A stretch of 64,000 bases of DNA from Tieghemiomyces parasiticus (lineage: Eukaryota; Kickxellomycota; Dimargaritomycetes; Dimargaritales; Dimargaritaceae), in the NCBI GenBank assembly GCA_027575765.1, contig JANBPT010000077.1:1-64000 (forward strand). Reading direction: 5' to 3'. A model generated the notes under the pieces. The model was given only the letters and a program-made list of their open reading frames with translations. It made no database searches and was not told the DNA's origin. The position numbers and the translations under genes are program-made. Below, piece by piece: positions 22,801 through 37,100 of this stretch. The number at the start of each line of letters is the position of its first letter. Positions within the stretch are counted from its first letter, which is position 1.

Positions 22801-25800
22801 TATACTTTTACTGAAAAGACGCGCTGTAGGTATCCGATCCCCATGCCGGTCGGGGTGACGGCCCTCCCCGAAGAGTTACCACTCGACCTAACCGCTAGTA
22901 ACAGGGGCTTTGGTTTCCATTATAATGGGGAGCGAGCCGGACGAGCTTATACCCTACTCTGCCCTTCCGCCTAGCCGTTCATTTCCCCCTCCTCTGTCTT
23001 CCGATGCCGACTGATCCCCAATTGTCGCCAGTCACCAGTTTCATATCCCCAATAGGGACGACCGCGCGAAGAAGACCCAATCGATGGTGATTGAGACCTA
23101 CAAAGGAATAGAGGCGAATGGTGGACTTCGCTCCGGAGCGGTGGAAGGATAATGGTGATAGAAAGAAGGGAAATGTGGCGTGTCCTATTTACCACGACCG
23201 CCGGTTTTGACTTTCCGGCCAGGCTAGTTGACAGCACCATACTTCCAAATTAAGGTTAATGACGCGACGTGCCTTATCCGTCGCCGTTCAAACTTTAGTC
23301 AGCCGTCTTAAAGAAAATACAGTTTAAATGCGCGAGTATAGCCGACGGCACTTCTTGGTTAGTGCCTTTGAAATGGTTTTCATATTGGTACGGGTCGTTC
23401 GGGGGAGCAGATTAAGTAATCTATAAACTGACAATCATCGGACAATTGGAATACCGTAACTTGAAAACCAGAAAAAAAAAACACGGGCCACGGTGATCCG
23501 ACGAGATGCAGATTCGCTCGGGACACATAGTATCAATGTACCTTTCTGTCTAGGTGACAGAAGTTCCCGATTGACCTTGTGTGATGTAGTATCAGATCAA
23601 ACAAATTTGGCACCCAACAGGATACCGAACACCAACAGATAAAGCGACGGGTGAGGACTTGAGGTGTGAAGGAAGAGGAGGGCGATCCACCTGTCATAAC
23701 AAATCCGGCGCGCACCAGAAAATAACCTCTTAGGCCTGCACATCGTCAGCCTCCCACCGTGTAGGATGTCCACTAAATCTGTCAATTAACCTAGAACCAG
23801 ACGCCACCCTCTCTATTTCCACGCGACGCACCCTGGTCTTGGTGATGAACATGTTTTGGGTGGCTTGCAGTGGACGGATCCGTGTCAAAGTGACAATAGG
23901 CGTGTGTATAATAGGGTACAGCAAAGGGAGGAGGTACTAAGCACTAGATTTTCTACGACCCAAGCAAGACATCATTTGAAAATTCCGATATTAAAAAAGG
24001 GGGGCTGCGGTACTAGTTCAGTACTTGGTTTGACAGATAGGTGGACCTCGGTCGCCAGTAACGTGTCAATGGAGCACAGCCGTTTCACAAAAGGGCTCGT
24101 CTTGAAAGGAATTGACCACCAGACAAAATGCAGTGTTAATCCCAACCGTTCATTGTGAAGGTTAGAAGCCGAAATGAATCAATTGTGCGGCCTCCCCAAC
24201 CGCATGGAATGCCAGTTAGGGAAAATGCGCCGACCTATGGAATTGACGCTGGAGAGATGCCAATGCCAATATTATCCTACATGCCTGCCCCGAAATTAGT
24301 CAGTTGAGGTCAGGTTCCCAAGCTGATTGTATATGTGGTCCCACGAACCTGGGCGAGAGAAAGTCCGCTACTGCCGCTTTCCCGCTATTGCGCCCCTCTC
24401 CCCTCTATTATGGAGCCAAATGACACGGTTGTCTTCTTCCGCGTACCCTGACTGTGAGCAGACCAGTTGCCACAGCGGACCGTCCCCTACATCTGTTGGT
24501 GATGAACAATACAAAGTGGGTAAATAAAGTGGCACGCCAAGGGAACCCCAGAATACGGTGGCAGCGGAGGCATAGAGCTTCGTTGTTCCCAACCTTTCGA
24601 ACCGAGTAGCCGCTCAGCATTTAGTGATTGGCAGTTTCCCCGCTGTCATGTGTTACATTAAAAACGACAGCTTAGATTAAAAGGTAGCGGGGAAAGTCAT
24701 GAAGAAGGGGAGTTGGGGAGATCATTGACCTTACTATTAGAGAGCCAGCGAGGATTCTAGAACACTTCTAGTTTCTTTGAAGCAATGGCGTCGGTAATAA
24801 AATCAAACCGCCGAAGTAAAGGAGGGGGACGGGCAGCAGGAGGCTATCTATCAAACCACCATTTTTTTCACCTTCCTTCGGGCACAGCCACCATCTGTAC
24901 TACCTTCCTTCTGAATACCATTGTCTCCACCATCCCCAATGTCGGTACAATACGAGAACCCCTGATTAGTGGCCCAACCCACGGCTGTCCTGGAAGGTGC
25001 CCCTATCCCCCCCCCGTTTGGTCGTCTGATGCTACATTACCGCCTTGGAATCGACCCCAGCTGTGCCGCCGTGTCCACCCAGACCGCCGATGGCCACCTA
25101 ACCTGCATCTTCCAGCCGAGAGCCGGGTATCCCAAGTAGTAGTGCTGCAGGTGAGCCGGCCGCCACTACTTTACCTGGGACATCACGTGGAGGTGCCAAG
25201 ACTGCTGATGGACACACTTTGAAGCCAGGCCGACAGATCCGGTGCACGGGAGTACACGGTGTCACATTCTCTCTAGGGCCTGTCGGTCGCGGAGCTCAGG
25301 CATCTGTACATGAAGCCGGTGAATTGGTTCAAAAAACACTGTAAACGACTGACCACATGCTTGTCATACTGTGCTCCCCCCCCCCACCTTGCCGTCGAAA
25401 GCCAACCGTCAGACGGTGAAGAGGCCAAATATCACTTCACTTTACGCAGCGAGCCAGTTTCTCCGGGGGAGTGAGGCCGGGTTTAGCCCCCCCCCCCGAA
25501 GGTTGAATATTACCAAAGCCAGAAGGGATTGGGAAACCCCAGTCACTACTAGGACTACCGGAAGTCACATGTTGTGCTCAGTCGGACCTACAGACCGTAT
25601 TGAATCGGAAGTTGGCGCGTGTTCTCCCTTCGACCGAAGAAGCCGCTACAGATTACGTAACTCTCGGCATCGGATATTTTCTCCCCCCCCATACCCACCG
25701 ATTAGAGAGGAAAAGAGAGTGCGACCCACGGTGTGCTCCTGGTGGCAGCATCCCTTACGGCACCTAATACTTGTACATGTACGTGACAACGGGATTTTAG

Positions 25801-27175
25801 AATACCAATGTTAAATACTTTTGCCGGGGTATTGACTGGGTGACTGGTGGTGTACCTACACAGATAGATATTAGTGTGTGTGAGTGGGTGTGTGAATAGT
25901 GGTTTATAAAATACCCAAATAACAATGGATAACCTCTACTCAAGCCATAATTAAAGGTGGGAAGAAGAGGACTTAAAGCACGACGAGATATTGCAACCAG
26001 TGCTTTCAGGTGAGCAGGGCGTACAATTGGAAAAGGTGCCATATCAGTCATGCACAGGTGCAGGAATTTCAATGCAGGGGAGGCCGTGAACCATTCCCCC
26101 TTCCTTCCTTTTCGTACTACCCGAAAGTGTCAAACGGGCCCCGCCAAGGGGGCCTTGCATGGCAATTGTAGATGGAAGGCTGCGAGGGATTCTGATTCCT
26201 GACAAGGGAGTAGAGACCGAGAAATAGAGAGATGGAGAAATGGGGGGGGGAAGAGAGGCTATCTCACATTCCGTGTTGCAATGACCGACCCCAAAGGATG
26301 GCTTGAGAGAGAGTTTGAGAGAAAGGGTAACTACTAGTTCGGGCATAAGTATGTGTTAGGCCTGATGAGTTGGAATAGATGGGCTGGATGAAGACAGAAG
26401 GGGAGGGACAATAGAGGAACGTCCCGACGGGTGAAATTGACCCTAACGACGGTATCTATAAGAGATGCAGGCCCGTTTCATTTATGACAACCCCCGGAGC
26501 CCTGCTATCCTGATCTACGTGATACCCTCTCCCCTCGCCCACCCCAACCTGCATTCCTCCACTTGTTAATTAGTCTTAACCGCGGCGACAGGACATTGTC
26601 TAGGAAAAGTTTCAAGGGAGGAGGAGGAGGGGGTGCGCCCTCTGGAACAACCACCCTTCGCCCCCCCCCTTCCCATCGGGGACCGGCCATCCTCACGGTT
26701 GGGAAGGGGTAGCGATTATGCGTCCTGGAAGAGGGTAGGGATGATGGTGAGGAAAGGTGGTGTGAACGAGGGACAAAGGTTTCCACCATCGTTGGGGGTA
26801 GATGAGAGCCTGAGGATGGAGAGACTAGACTCTCGGGACATCCCGGTAATGGTCTGTCAAATAGGGGGTTTCACTCCTGCCCCCTCTCTTTCTTTCTTAA
26901 TTTCCCTCTATCCACTACCATCGGCATCATGACGACCACTACATACCTATCCATTCCTAAACCGAATCAACAAGGTACCCACTGTTTACTGTCGCCGGTA
27001 ATTCGTCTAGGGGTCTGCATTTGTGAGTGTTAGGATGGCGCAGCGACCAAGGCAACGACTTTCCTCTCCCACCTCTTCCCAGTGTTGGGCCCTGAACAAC
27101 GCCAATATTGTCCAGAATCCATTACAGTGCGCGATGATGATGGCTAATCTAGGAAAAGGATTAGCCATTACCATG

Positions 27176-27190
27176 GAGAGAGAGAGAGAG
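27176..27190. repeat. (GA)n microsatellite
   Basis: A run of about 7 GA units within the gene desert. Confidence 0.8.
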
Positions 27191-28713
27191 GGAAGGTCTG
27201 TGAGGCGCAAAGACCCTGGGGAAATTTCATATCCCCCCCTCCGCCCCAACCCGTAAAACACGGGACTTACCACGGTACCTCGCCTCCGCTCATCTATACA
27301 GCCAAACGTAGGAACTATCCGTAGCCAGGTGAGCGTCAACCCCCCGAAAAGGATACGGTGGCGGGAAGAAACCCCTTGCGGCCAAGACCACATGTAGAAC
27401 ATGCTAAATGGTTTTTGAGGATGGCCAGGGAAAAGGCTAAAGGTCCATCTATTCTAGCCTAAAAAGACGTCTCACAAAATGGCGAAATGGGTGGGGGGGT
27501 ATGCTTTTAACCTAGTTATATTACCCCAGACGTGAGACGGCACAATAGCCGTGGCCGTCGGACTAGTTGAGCGTACGTGGACTATGGAGGGGGCGAGCGA
27601 GCCAGTACTCACCGCTGTTGTAACCACGCTACCTGACCAGCGTGCGTACGGCCGGGTGCATTAGGATAGAGGGAGGGAGGGGAAGAAGTGTCCGGGTAGA
27701 AAAAGAAGAAAAAAATAAAGTGGGAGGCGGAGGCAACTACATCAGGAAACTCGGCCGACTGGGATACCCCGATTCTGCCCTTGACGCGTCTCCCGGCGCG
27801 CTGTGTAGCCTTCCTGATCCTAACCGAATAATGAGTAGGTGGGTGTGTGGTATATAGGGAGGGAATGGGGTGAGATCGATTAAGGTCGGACAAAAACAAC
27901 GGCCACGGTTGCCCGAAATGGAGTAGTGAAACCTGACAATCTTATTTATGAGGTGGAATGCAGTAACCCAAACGTATACTCAAGTAGCCTCCCCATACCC
28001 TCCATATGGACATTGATAGGCTGGCGCATCCAAGTATAGGCGTAGCTATGAATCAGTCCTTGACCATTGCATCTAAGGCCCCGGTAGCGTCATTGTACCT
28101 ACTCTTTCCCAACGATCTTCTCTAGAATTGCTGGAGACTACCAACCCTCGGTTTGAGTTGGGGGGAGGAGAGGGCAATGGTAGGCTCAAGTAAATGTCTT
28201 CCACTTAAAGAGATCTCATGATGGTTAGGGTGGGGTAAAAAAAACGGGTCCAGATCCGGTGCCCGAGAGCGTGTGAAAAGCTGCCCCCCCACGCCCCCTC
28301 TCTCCCCGGGCGTGATACTAAATTGCCCCCCCCCGACTGTTTACCCCGCCTTTGTACTGTTTCAGAGCTTGACTTCAACCCTCCCCGCGCCACCCAACCA
28401 ACCATAACTGGGTTTGTAGTGGATGGCCTTGTCATACCAGAAGCCATTCATCCTTCAATTACCTAGAGGTGCCGGAGAATAGAGGAGGGAACGAAAAAGG
28501 TGAGCGGATGGAATTATTGGAGTACAAGGGGATGGGGAAGGCTCAGTGGCGCAGCGCAATCCCTCCCTCCCCTCCCGTCCTTAACTCCATCCTGAGACTT
28601 CATGGCAGATGACACCGCCTCTCGTTTCTTTTTTCGGCAGACTGCGGAATGAGAGAGAGGACAAAAGAACAGTGCGTTATCTTCGGGCCATCATTTGGGA
28701 GCTATCAACATAT

Positions 28714-28727
28714 ACACACACACACAC
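28714..28727. repeat. (CA)n microsatellite
   Basis: Seven alternating AC units in non-coding DNA. Confidence 0.8.
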
Positions 28728-31700
28728 CCTGGAATGCTGAATTTTGGAGCCCCCCTGGGTCCGACAAGGCATGAAGGGTCCACTGTCGCATATCCTAGCG
28801 TCATCTCAGTTGGTATACCTTTAAAGCCAAGGCCGCAGCGATTAGTAATAGCCCACTTGTCCTCCTCTCTCCCGCAGCAAGACGATAGGGATGATCCCTG
28901 GGGTCCGAAGTATCCACCGCTCAGACCATTCTTGACGCCTCCCTCTCCCTGTCACACTCCACTGCGCCCGTTGCAAAAGGCTCCACCCGTGTTATCCTCC
29001 TACTCCCCCGCCCCATCTCCTCCCTCCCTTCCCCTCCCCTCGTACCATCTCACCTTATGACACGTGTGTTCGTCTAAGCAGCGCCTGCCCCTCTGATCTC
29101 GTTCCTGTCCCTCTCTCCCACCATCACAAGGAACCCTCGCCCCTCCCCACTTTTGGAATGATTCGAATGGCAAAACCGGAGAGCCTGTAGGGTATATATG
29201 TGTACTTATTTGTCAGGGTGGAATGTAACTCCTCCAAACCGGGACCCTGGGACCGAGGAAGTGGGGATGTAGAGGACCGGCTAGGTCTGAAGGGAAAAGA
29301 TGGCTGAGTTCGACCCATTCCAGAGAATCAAATGAGAAAACAGGTCTAAGGTGGGCCGACCAGTGGGTGGATTCAATGTTGTGGGCACTGGGTAGGGTCA
29401 GCAGTTTGTATCGTGCTATGCGTACCTATGGCGAGACCCTAATGCAGGAGGCGGCGTAAGGATCGATAGCCCTTTCAGGGTAAATGGTCTATCGGATAAA
29501 CCCCCCCCCCACCACCACCATATACGGCAGGGTGGGCGATTACACGCGGTCGCCTGTTGTATAATTTAATACCACGTATTTAGTTGCGGCTCCTTGAGAC
29601 GCTTTCGACATCCGGATCAATTGGGTGCATGAACGAGAGCGATGAATTAGGGCTCTGATAGGGACCATCTCTTTTTCACTCTTTCTATACAGAGAGGTCG
29701 ACTGCATAACAGTCCCGAGTTGCCCTTAGGTATATCGACAGGTCACAAGCGGTGACAGGTGTTTGGAATGTGCCCACGCCAACTGATTTTACAGACTTTA
29801 GGAGAAACAACGACCTATTAACAAGTAGAAGGTACGCAAGGATTTCGCGCGGGTTTAATACACGACGAGGTATACCTGATTACCTCATGTGAATAGGTGC
29901 GTGACACCTACAATAACCCCAGCATAGAAGACGACTCGTGAGCTTCAATTCCCCCTCCGCCCCCCTCCCTCCCCGCAAGGAGGGAGGGGGGTAATAAAGA
30001 GCGGGAGGAGGGAAAGTACAGCAATAGATTGGAGGTCTGGCTCTGACCTCGGCAAAATGGTCAATAAACCCGCACCCTCCCCCTTTCCTCCTCCCACATC
30101 CCAAGGATCCTGAGACACGACCCTAGTAGTGCATAGTGAGACTTTAATAACTAATGCTGAATGTAGATGTAAAAGCAACCTCAACCCCCTCCCCCTTTCC
30201 TCAACGTGTGTAGTAAGTGAGGTGGTAAAATTGTGATCATATGCAAGGAATTAGTGCGAAGGTCGGGTGACATACCCTACGCCAGGGGGGCCCCTTTGAC
30301 AAGGGTAGATGCCGTCGGGCAGGCTTGCAAGGAAGGAGAAGGGGGGCATTGAGGTTACGGGGAATAATTGAGCAGCCGGCGCAGAAATAAAACGAAGCTT
30401 TTTATTAAAAATTAATACTAAAAACCAACATTTATTATGGAAGCCACCTCCCTATACCCGGACATTAAGTGTCATCAACGTCACGTTCCAAAGTGGGACT
30501 GGCGTTTCAGATTAATTTAGAGCCGCTTGTGCTCGCGATGGAGAGTCCAGAGCCGTATTTACTTTAAAGACTGCTCCAGCAGACCCCCCCCCACCCATAC
30601 CCATTCCCATGTACATGACTGGAATGCATTACATTGTACAACCTCCCCCTCTCCTCCTCCCCTATCGAACCTAATGTTGACCAGTAGGTGCAACTTCAGA
30701 TACCTTTGTATACTGTGATCGACTTCATAGACGGCTGTCAGAGTTGAGAGTAAAATAATGAGCGCCAAAGGAAAAAAAAAAAAAAAACAATCAGAATCGA
30801 CTGGTGTTTTAAAATCCCAACCAACTTCACGCATGGAAATTGAACCAAGGAGTAACCCTATCGAGCAAGAAAATCAAAGGAGGTAACGCCACAGAGTAAA
30901 AAAAAATAACAAGGAGGCAGAGTGAGAGGGGATGAACGGACCGGGCAGACAGAACATTACATGGCCTTTTGTCGATGGGACACGTCGTGGTCAGGGAGAG
31001 ACTGTTGACTAAATCTCGCTGATATCCTAGTCACTCTTACAAATCATGCTACCGTCATTCCCGCAGCAACGACCACACCCGCCCACGGCTTCAGTGCATT
31101 GACCCTCCTCCTGTTTCTCCTCCTCCGCCCCATTATTTCTCCACCTTGTAGTGCGGAGGCGGCGTTGCCTTCCTTTCCCCACTGCCCTCAAGAACGCCTC
31201 TCCCATCACAATCCTGCACCGTCGTGAGTTGCGTAACATATCCAGCTGGTATCGGGTGGGTGACATTTGAAACGAATATATTTTATTTTTAAAAAAAATA
31301 AAATCGATTGAATAAAGAAATATTACCTTGTAAGGGTGAGTGGATTGCGGGAGTACTCCTCCTCCGAGGAAACTTTGAATAATGAAGGTTTCCCTCACTG
31401 TGCGAGTAGGATGGGCAGGATAGTGTGTGACCAAGACCCAATTTTCTTCTTGTACTAAACTAATACCAATGCCCGGTGTGAAGGTATGGATATGGGCAGT
31501 AGGGCCGAAAGCAGGAGGAGTTGCCATTATCCTTACCCACACTTCCGACCTCCCCCGCCTCCTCTTTTCATGCTAATAGAGGCTTTGAATGAGGGGAAGA
31601 GTGGATTCTTTATTTGAAATTACCATCACCTAGACTAGGTTAAGCTTTAAGGTGCCCACTTCAAAAAATAACAAGCAACGTTCACATTTGCCTATTCAAT

Positions 31701-34177
31701 TTCTCACCTCGCCTGTCCTGTCTTGGAGTTGGCACTTAACGTCTAGATCCAGCCGATGTACTAGAGAGAGAAAGAAATCACCAACCTTCGTAGGAAATGC
31801 GTACTTATTACGGTGGCCAACCGCTGACCGGTTTGCTCAAAGCAATCGGGCCACATATGGTAGACCGGCGGTGCATAGAACTGCAAAGCATGACCACGGT
31901 GATCACCCCTCCCCCCTAGATTTCTCTACAATGACGCCAGTCCCGCTCCAAATGCTGGCCGCTAGCGATGCTTGGCCCGGGAAGCTCTCTGGTTGGCCAT
32001 TAGTCGTGGATGTGTGACACGCCTGAGCAGCGTGGGCATGAATGTTTGATTAGCCTGCTTCTACCACCCTCCTACTCCACCTCCCTAGACAGCACATTAG
32101 GCAGAACACTAATCATGCTTGCTAAGTCGGTTTCCCTTTAGTGGTTATGATGCGTGTGTGTGTGCTGTTTTTTTTTTCTCCTCGCTCCCTCTCCCTACAT
32201 TATCCGGTTCAACCTCGTCTTACCTCGTTTCCAAGCCACCCTGTACGCCTCCCGATGTCGAGACGAGCGTCTCTGCACCATCGGCAGCGGGTAGATGTTG
32301 AACTTGCATAGCTTCATACCCGCCCAGCAGGCCGTGGGAGGAGTGAGAGGGGAAAAAAAGAAGATGTAGAAGCTGCCGAGCCTTGCAGGGTCAGAGGAGC
32401 AACGGCTATCCACACCATACCTGACCTTCCGTGCATATCCGTAATGTCCGACTTGAAGCACAGCCGATCTGCTGGTGATGCAGCCACTGCTTGGGCACCT
32501 CCCTTCCCGTTGATTTGGCGCTTCCCTACCCTCTCCCCTTATTTGTCTACCGGCCGAACCATGGGCAAGGACCCCTCCCCCCCGGCGCTTCTCAACTACA
32601 AAATATCCCTATAACAGACTTGCGTATATTCTGGGGGAACACCCCCCCCCCCACATACACCTCACATCTTGGCCTGCTCCAACCCCATGCTATCTTATGC
32701 GGAAGTAAGTCTGATGAGGCGGAACGAGTCACAGCTCCATGCAGTACCTAAAAATACTTTGCTCGTTTCACCGTGTTCCGCCTTATACAGCACATCCGTC
32801 TGCTCATTTTACTATCTATACTCACTTCGATCACACCGTACACTTGCTTGGGATGAGCCCACCGCTGCTGCTGGGGAGGAGGAGGAGTGCTTAGTGCTAT
32901 GCTCCCTATCAGCCCCCGCTGCAGTTTTCCTAACATGCCTGACTGCTAGATTCCATGTGGTTAACCGGCGGACAATCGCTTGGCCAAGTGTGACTCCTTC
33001 TTTCCATCAGCATAGCAATACATTTAGCCGCGTAACTTAATTTTAGAAAATGAACGTAGGAGCCGCCACTACTTCCTGCCGCACCCAACTGTCGCAAAAA
33101 GTACGGAGTGACCCTTCGCTCGATCGAGCCACCGGTACCCCCCCCCCTTCCTATCTCACTCTCTCCCTCCCCCTACCCTATCCATAAACTCCAAGTCCGA
33201 ATCACCAGCACTTCCTCCGCGCCTAGTAAAGCGTAAAACAATACAGTTGAACGGAGAGTAAGGTTCGACTGGTAATGAGTGCAGTAGGACGGTCGGCCAA
33301 GTGTGAACAGCGACGATTGTCTACCCCACACACCGTCAGCTTCAATTTTATTCTTCTCCAGGTACCACTCACCGCAGTATATTTTAGCGTCTGGCCCCTC
33401 CTGTCCCCCATTGCCCTTCCCCTAAAAAAACAGTAGGGATAATGCGGCGTGCAGAGTCATTCACCAATTTTTACCCCGAACCCAATCGGGAAATGGCTGT
33501 GCTGCATACCTCCCACCCTCACCCCCTCCCTTCACCACGCAACCGGAGAAGGCTTAAAGTGTTGTGGAGCCCAGAAATATATGTCTATACGGGTATCACG
33601 TCAGCCTCTGGGAACGACTGGGCTGCTGCATGTCTGTTCACCAGCTTCTCTCAATACTTTAGATCCAGGAGCTAAGTGTGGACAATGAGATGGAGATGAG
33701 CGGGTGTGGCGTTCCGATATAGTTCAACCCCGCTTCGGCGCTGGCCTCAATAAAGAGGCGGCCGCTTAGTGGTGACAGTACGGGTTTCGCGTCGCATGAG
33801 ATAACCAAGCGAGTGTGCAGAAAAGGAGCCAGTACTCCCTAAATCTTTTAGACATTTACGACCCCCGATCTTGAAAACATACCGGAATGCTTACCTTTTG
33901 AAGAGGGGGGGAATGGGGTTGAAGGGTAGGAGCTTACCACAACGATCCCCTACTCTCCTTTCTCCCCTCCCTCTTCCCATCCCCAAGTTTACACTACACA
34001 GACCCGACTAGCGTTGTGCCAGTGTATTGGCGATACCAAAAGTAGCAACTATCCCCCGGGGAAGGGCCAGAGTTGAGCCACGCCACGTCGGAGTTTGAAT
34101 AATAAAGGCGGGACGGATGATGTTGTGAGGTGGGGTCGGGGCGGGCACAAGGAGAAGGAGAAGGGAAGATACGCGAG

Positions 34178-34193
34178 CGAGAGAGAGAGAGAT
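34178..34193. repeat. (GA)n microsatellite
   Basis: About 8 GA units in a purine-rich stretch, just upstream of the promoter-like cluster near 34.4 kb. Confidence 0.75.
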
Positions 34194-37100
34194 AGGAAAC
34201 TGGTCGGGTTTATGTTACTTTGCGTCATGTTGGCCTAATTGTGGGGAAGAGGGAAGGGAGGGAGGGTTGGTAAGCCAGCCAAGAAGGCGCACGTATGGCA
34301 CGTCACACGCTCGCATTCTTATTCGCCTTCCTCTCGCCTGCTAACCCTGGCGGTTGACGTCGGATCTGTTTGTTTTAAAGTATAAATTTTCGGGCGGAGG
34401 CTCCATTACGAAACACTTTGGTCGGGATTGTCTCCTAGCACCATCACATAGAATCAACTACAAGTACGTCGACGGGTAACCCAGCAGCTTGGCAGGCTAG
34501 CATGCTTGAAACAGCCGACGTCATCCTGTGGTGTGTAGGATTTTTATTTAATTTTTTTTTGGAGGGGTTGCTAAGCCGGTGTGCTGTGTCGGCCGCTTGA
34601 TACTTTGTATGGTAACAATCGCGAGGTAAGCATCCGTTAGGGAGACTCGCGCGTCTCCTCGATTTGCCCCCTCCCTCTATCCTTCGCCCTTAGTTTCATA
34701 CCCACGATGTCACAGGTAGAGTGGAGGGAAGGGCGCTGACGTCGTGGTCCGATAATACTGAGTCTTGCCTGGTCGACCAGTAATATTTGGGGATATTGTG
34801 CAGAGCTAGATCGAACTGGCTTGGGTACGGCATCATACTGGCACGGTGAGTCCGCCTACGGTTAACCTCGGGACCAGGGTGGTTCCTGATTGACAGCCAA
34901 GCGTGCGTGTGAGTGCGGTAAGCCAGTTGCGAACCCTGAAGCCCATGCCCGCCCAGGGAGCTGGTGAAGGCGTTGACTAGTCGCCGGAGTCACGGTGAGG
35001 GGTGGACATCCTCAAGAGAGCGAGCGAGAGGGGAGGGTGGTCTCAGGGCCGAATATGGCGCTGCAGTACAGGCCACATTGGACACGAGAGGGAGCGCGCC
35101 CAGACTATTGCTAGGCGTGTCCGCTAATAACATGTACTCGGCTGACACCAAGGCACGTGCCACTAGGCCCAGCGATAGGGCCCAAGCACAAAAACCACCG
35201 ACGCCATACTCCGCGGCGAGAAAGGGGCACGGTCAGGTGAGCAGTAAAACGACACACTCCACTGGTCTAGCCCCAGTACCTTGCCCATGTGTTCCCGTGC
35301 GTCCCTGGGATTCACGCCCCGCGCGCTCTCGCTCTCTGTCTCTACATCACACGTCGGCCACCAATAGCACCGGGCCTATTTTTAAGTCGACTGGCGGTGA
35401 CGTGTCATCTACGCCGAGGGCAATTTGGGGCGAGGGATGTGAGATGAGGGGGGGGGACGAGTGGCAAGGAAGGCTAGGCAATCCCCGAAACAAAGTAGGG
35501 TGTCTGGTTTGAGGGACCCTAGATTCAGTAGGTTCCCTTCATCTACCCACCCCCTCTTTTTTTGGCAACCAACCCCCTCCTCCCCCCCTCCGCCGCATTT
35601 ACAACCTGCAACTGGAAATGCCGCAAAAAAGGAGAAGGCCGGCTAATGAATACTTCTCTTCAATATGGTTGGCGGAAATACGAGTGGACAATCAGCCTCC
35701 TCCGGAACCTCCAGCACAGTACGATGCTCAGCACCCCCCCCCTCCCTGTAGCGTGGCCACTAGCTTCGCCCACCGGCCATTCGGGGTTGTAGCGGACCTC
35801 AGCGGGATTCCTCGGCGGCCGTCCTCGTCGCCCAGGAACCTCGGCAGGCTGAACCTCCCCTCCTTTGGAACGGCTCTCGGATGTCTACTATGCGGACCAC
35901 ACGTTGTACTACAGGGTTATGCGTTGTCACGTGTACCCCCAGTGCATGACCAGTGTTGCATAACCGTGGCCTACGTGGCAATTGTTGCGGGAAGGGTGAC
36001 GGGTAGGCTTGTCGATGACTAGGATTTGTCATGTCGTGGAACCTGGTTTTCTCCAGCCGAAATAGAGAATATAGAGGTTACAAGGACTTTGCGGACGAAT
36101 AACCAACCCTCAATTGGGCCTTGCGTGCCCACTTGCCCCCTCCCTCCGCTCCCGGTCAAGGGGTTACTTCCCAAGCTTTCAAGCAACCCTTGACAGTAGT
36201 GACGACTTTTCTATCGCCGGATGACTAATCTCCATTCTCCAAACGTTTTATTCACCATGAAGAGACTTGGCGCAGGTGTCGACTGCGAGTTCACTGCGAC
36301 TATCTCCTGAGGCCACATTCTATATTTTTTGCATGTGGGTTTTACCCACCCAATGGGCCCTATTTCCGTTACCCTCTACTGGGAGAAGTTCCTTGCTTGC
36401 CATATTTAGTAGAGTTTAGTACCAAAAATTCACTCGTAACCACAGTGCTTGGCCGAGGAGTTACATTACCAAAGGGTCCCTTTGTAAGCGCATTCCTCCG
36501 CTCCCTGGTCCCACAACTCGCACTATATCATGCTTGGCAGCTTGCGTCAACTCCGGGAGAGTAATGAGCCGGTGCGGAGAAGGGCGGTAACCCCGCGGAC
36601 TTGGCGGCGGGGTAATCATTGGCCTGCCGCTATGAACGGACAGACTTGGCAACGTACGCCAAGCTTTAAAAATATATAGCGGAAGAGCAATGATGGCCTC
36701 GGCTTACGATCGTACTCAGGAGGGCTAAGGTCGATGGGGGTGTGCGCACCCAGTGCTACCGCACGGGATTGCTTTAAGGGGGAGAGGAGGTCCTGACCGT
36801 GCATCCGGCGGGCTTACCACACGGCCTACCTGACGCCATCAAGCGAATGCAGGGTGCGGGGATCCTAAGGCACCTCTTAATGCCGGAAGGGTAAACGGGA
36901 AAGGATACGGTAGGTTCCGTTCGTTGGGTGGAAGAGCTCAAACCCGTCCTCAAGTCTGACGCGGTGGTCTTCAAGGCTTAACCAGTAGCAAGTCGTTTTG
37001 CAGACGCCGTATGACGCCTACCTTACCGGACATAACCGGGCGGCCTTACCCCTTCATTGACTGCATCGTTCAGCCAGCCCCTCCCCCTCCTCCTTCATTC

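Noticed and set aside
25000..25370. Stretches resembling pieces of a retroelement or enzyme in two frames
   Set aside because: Stops interrupt every frame and no diagnostic motif (RT, integrase, protease) is visible.
34964..35512. 182-codon plus-strand frame
   Set aside because: Starts at GTG with an in-frame stop just upstream and no ATG near its start; low-complexity peptide without motifs. A few frames above 170 codons are expected by chance in 64 kb on six frames.
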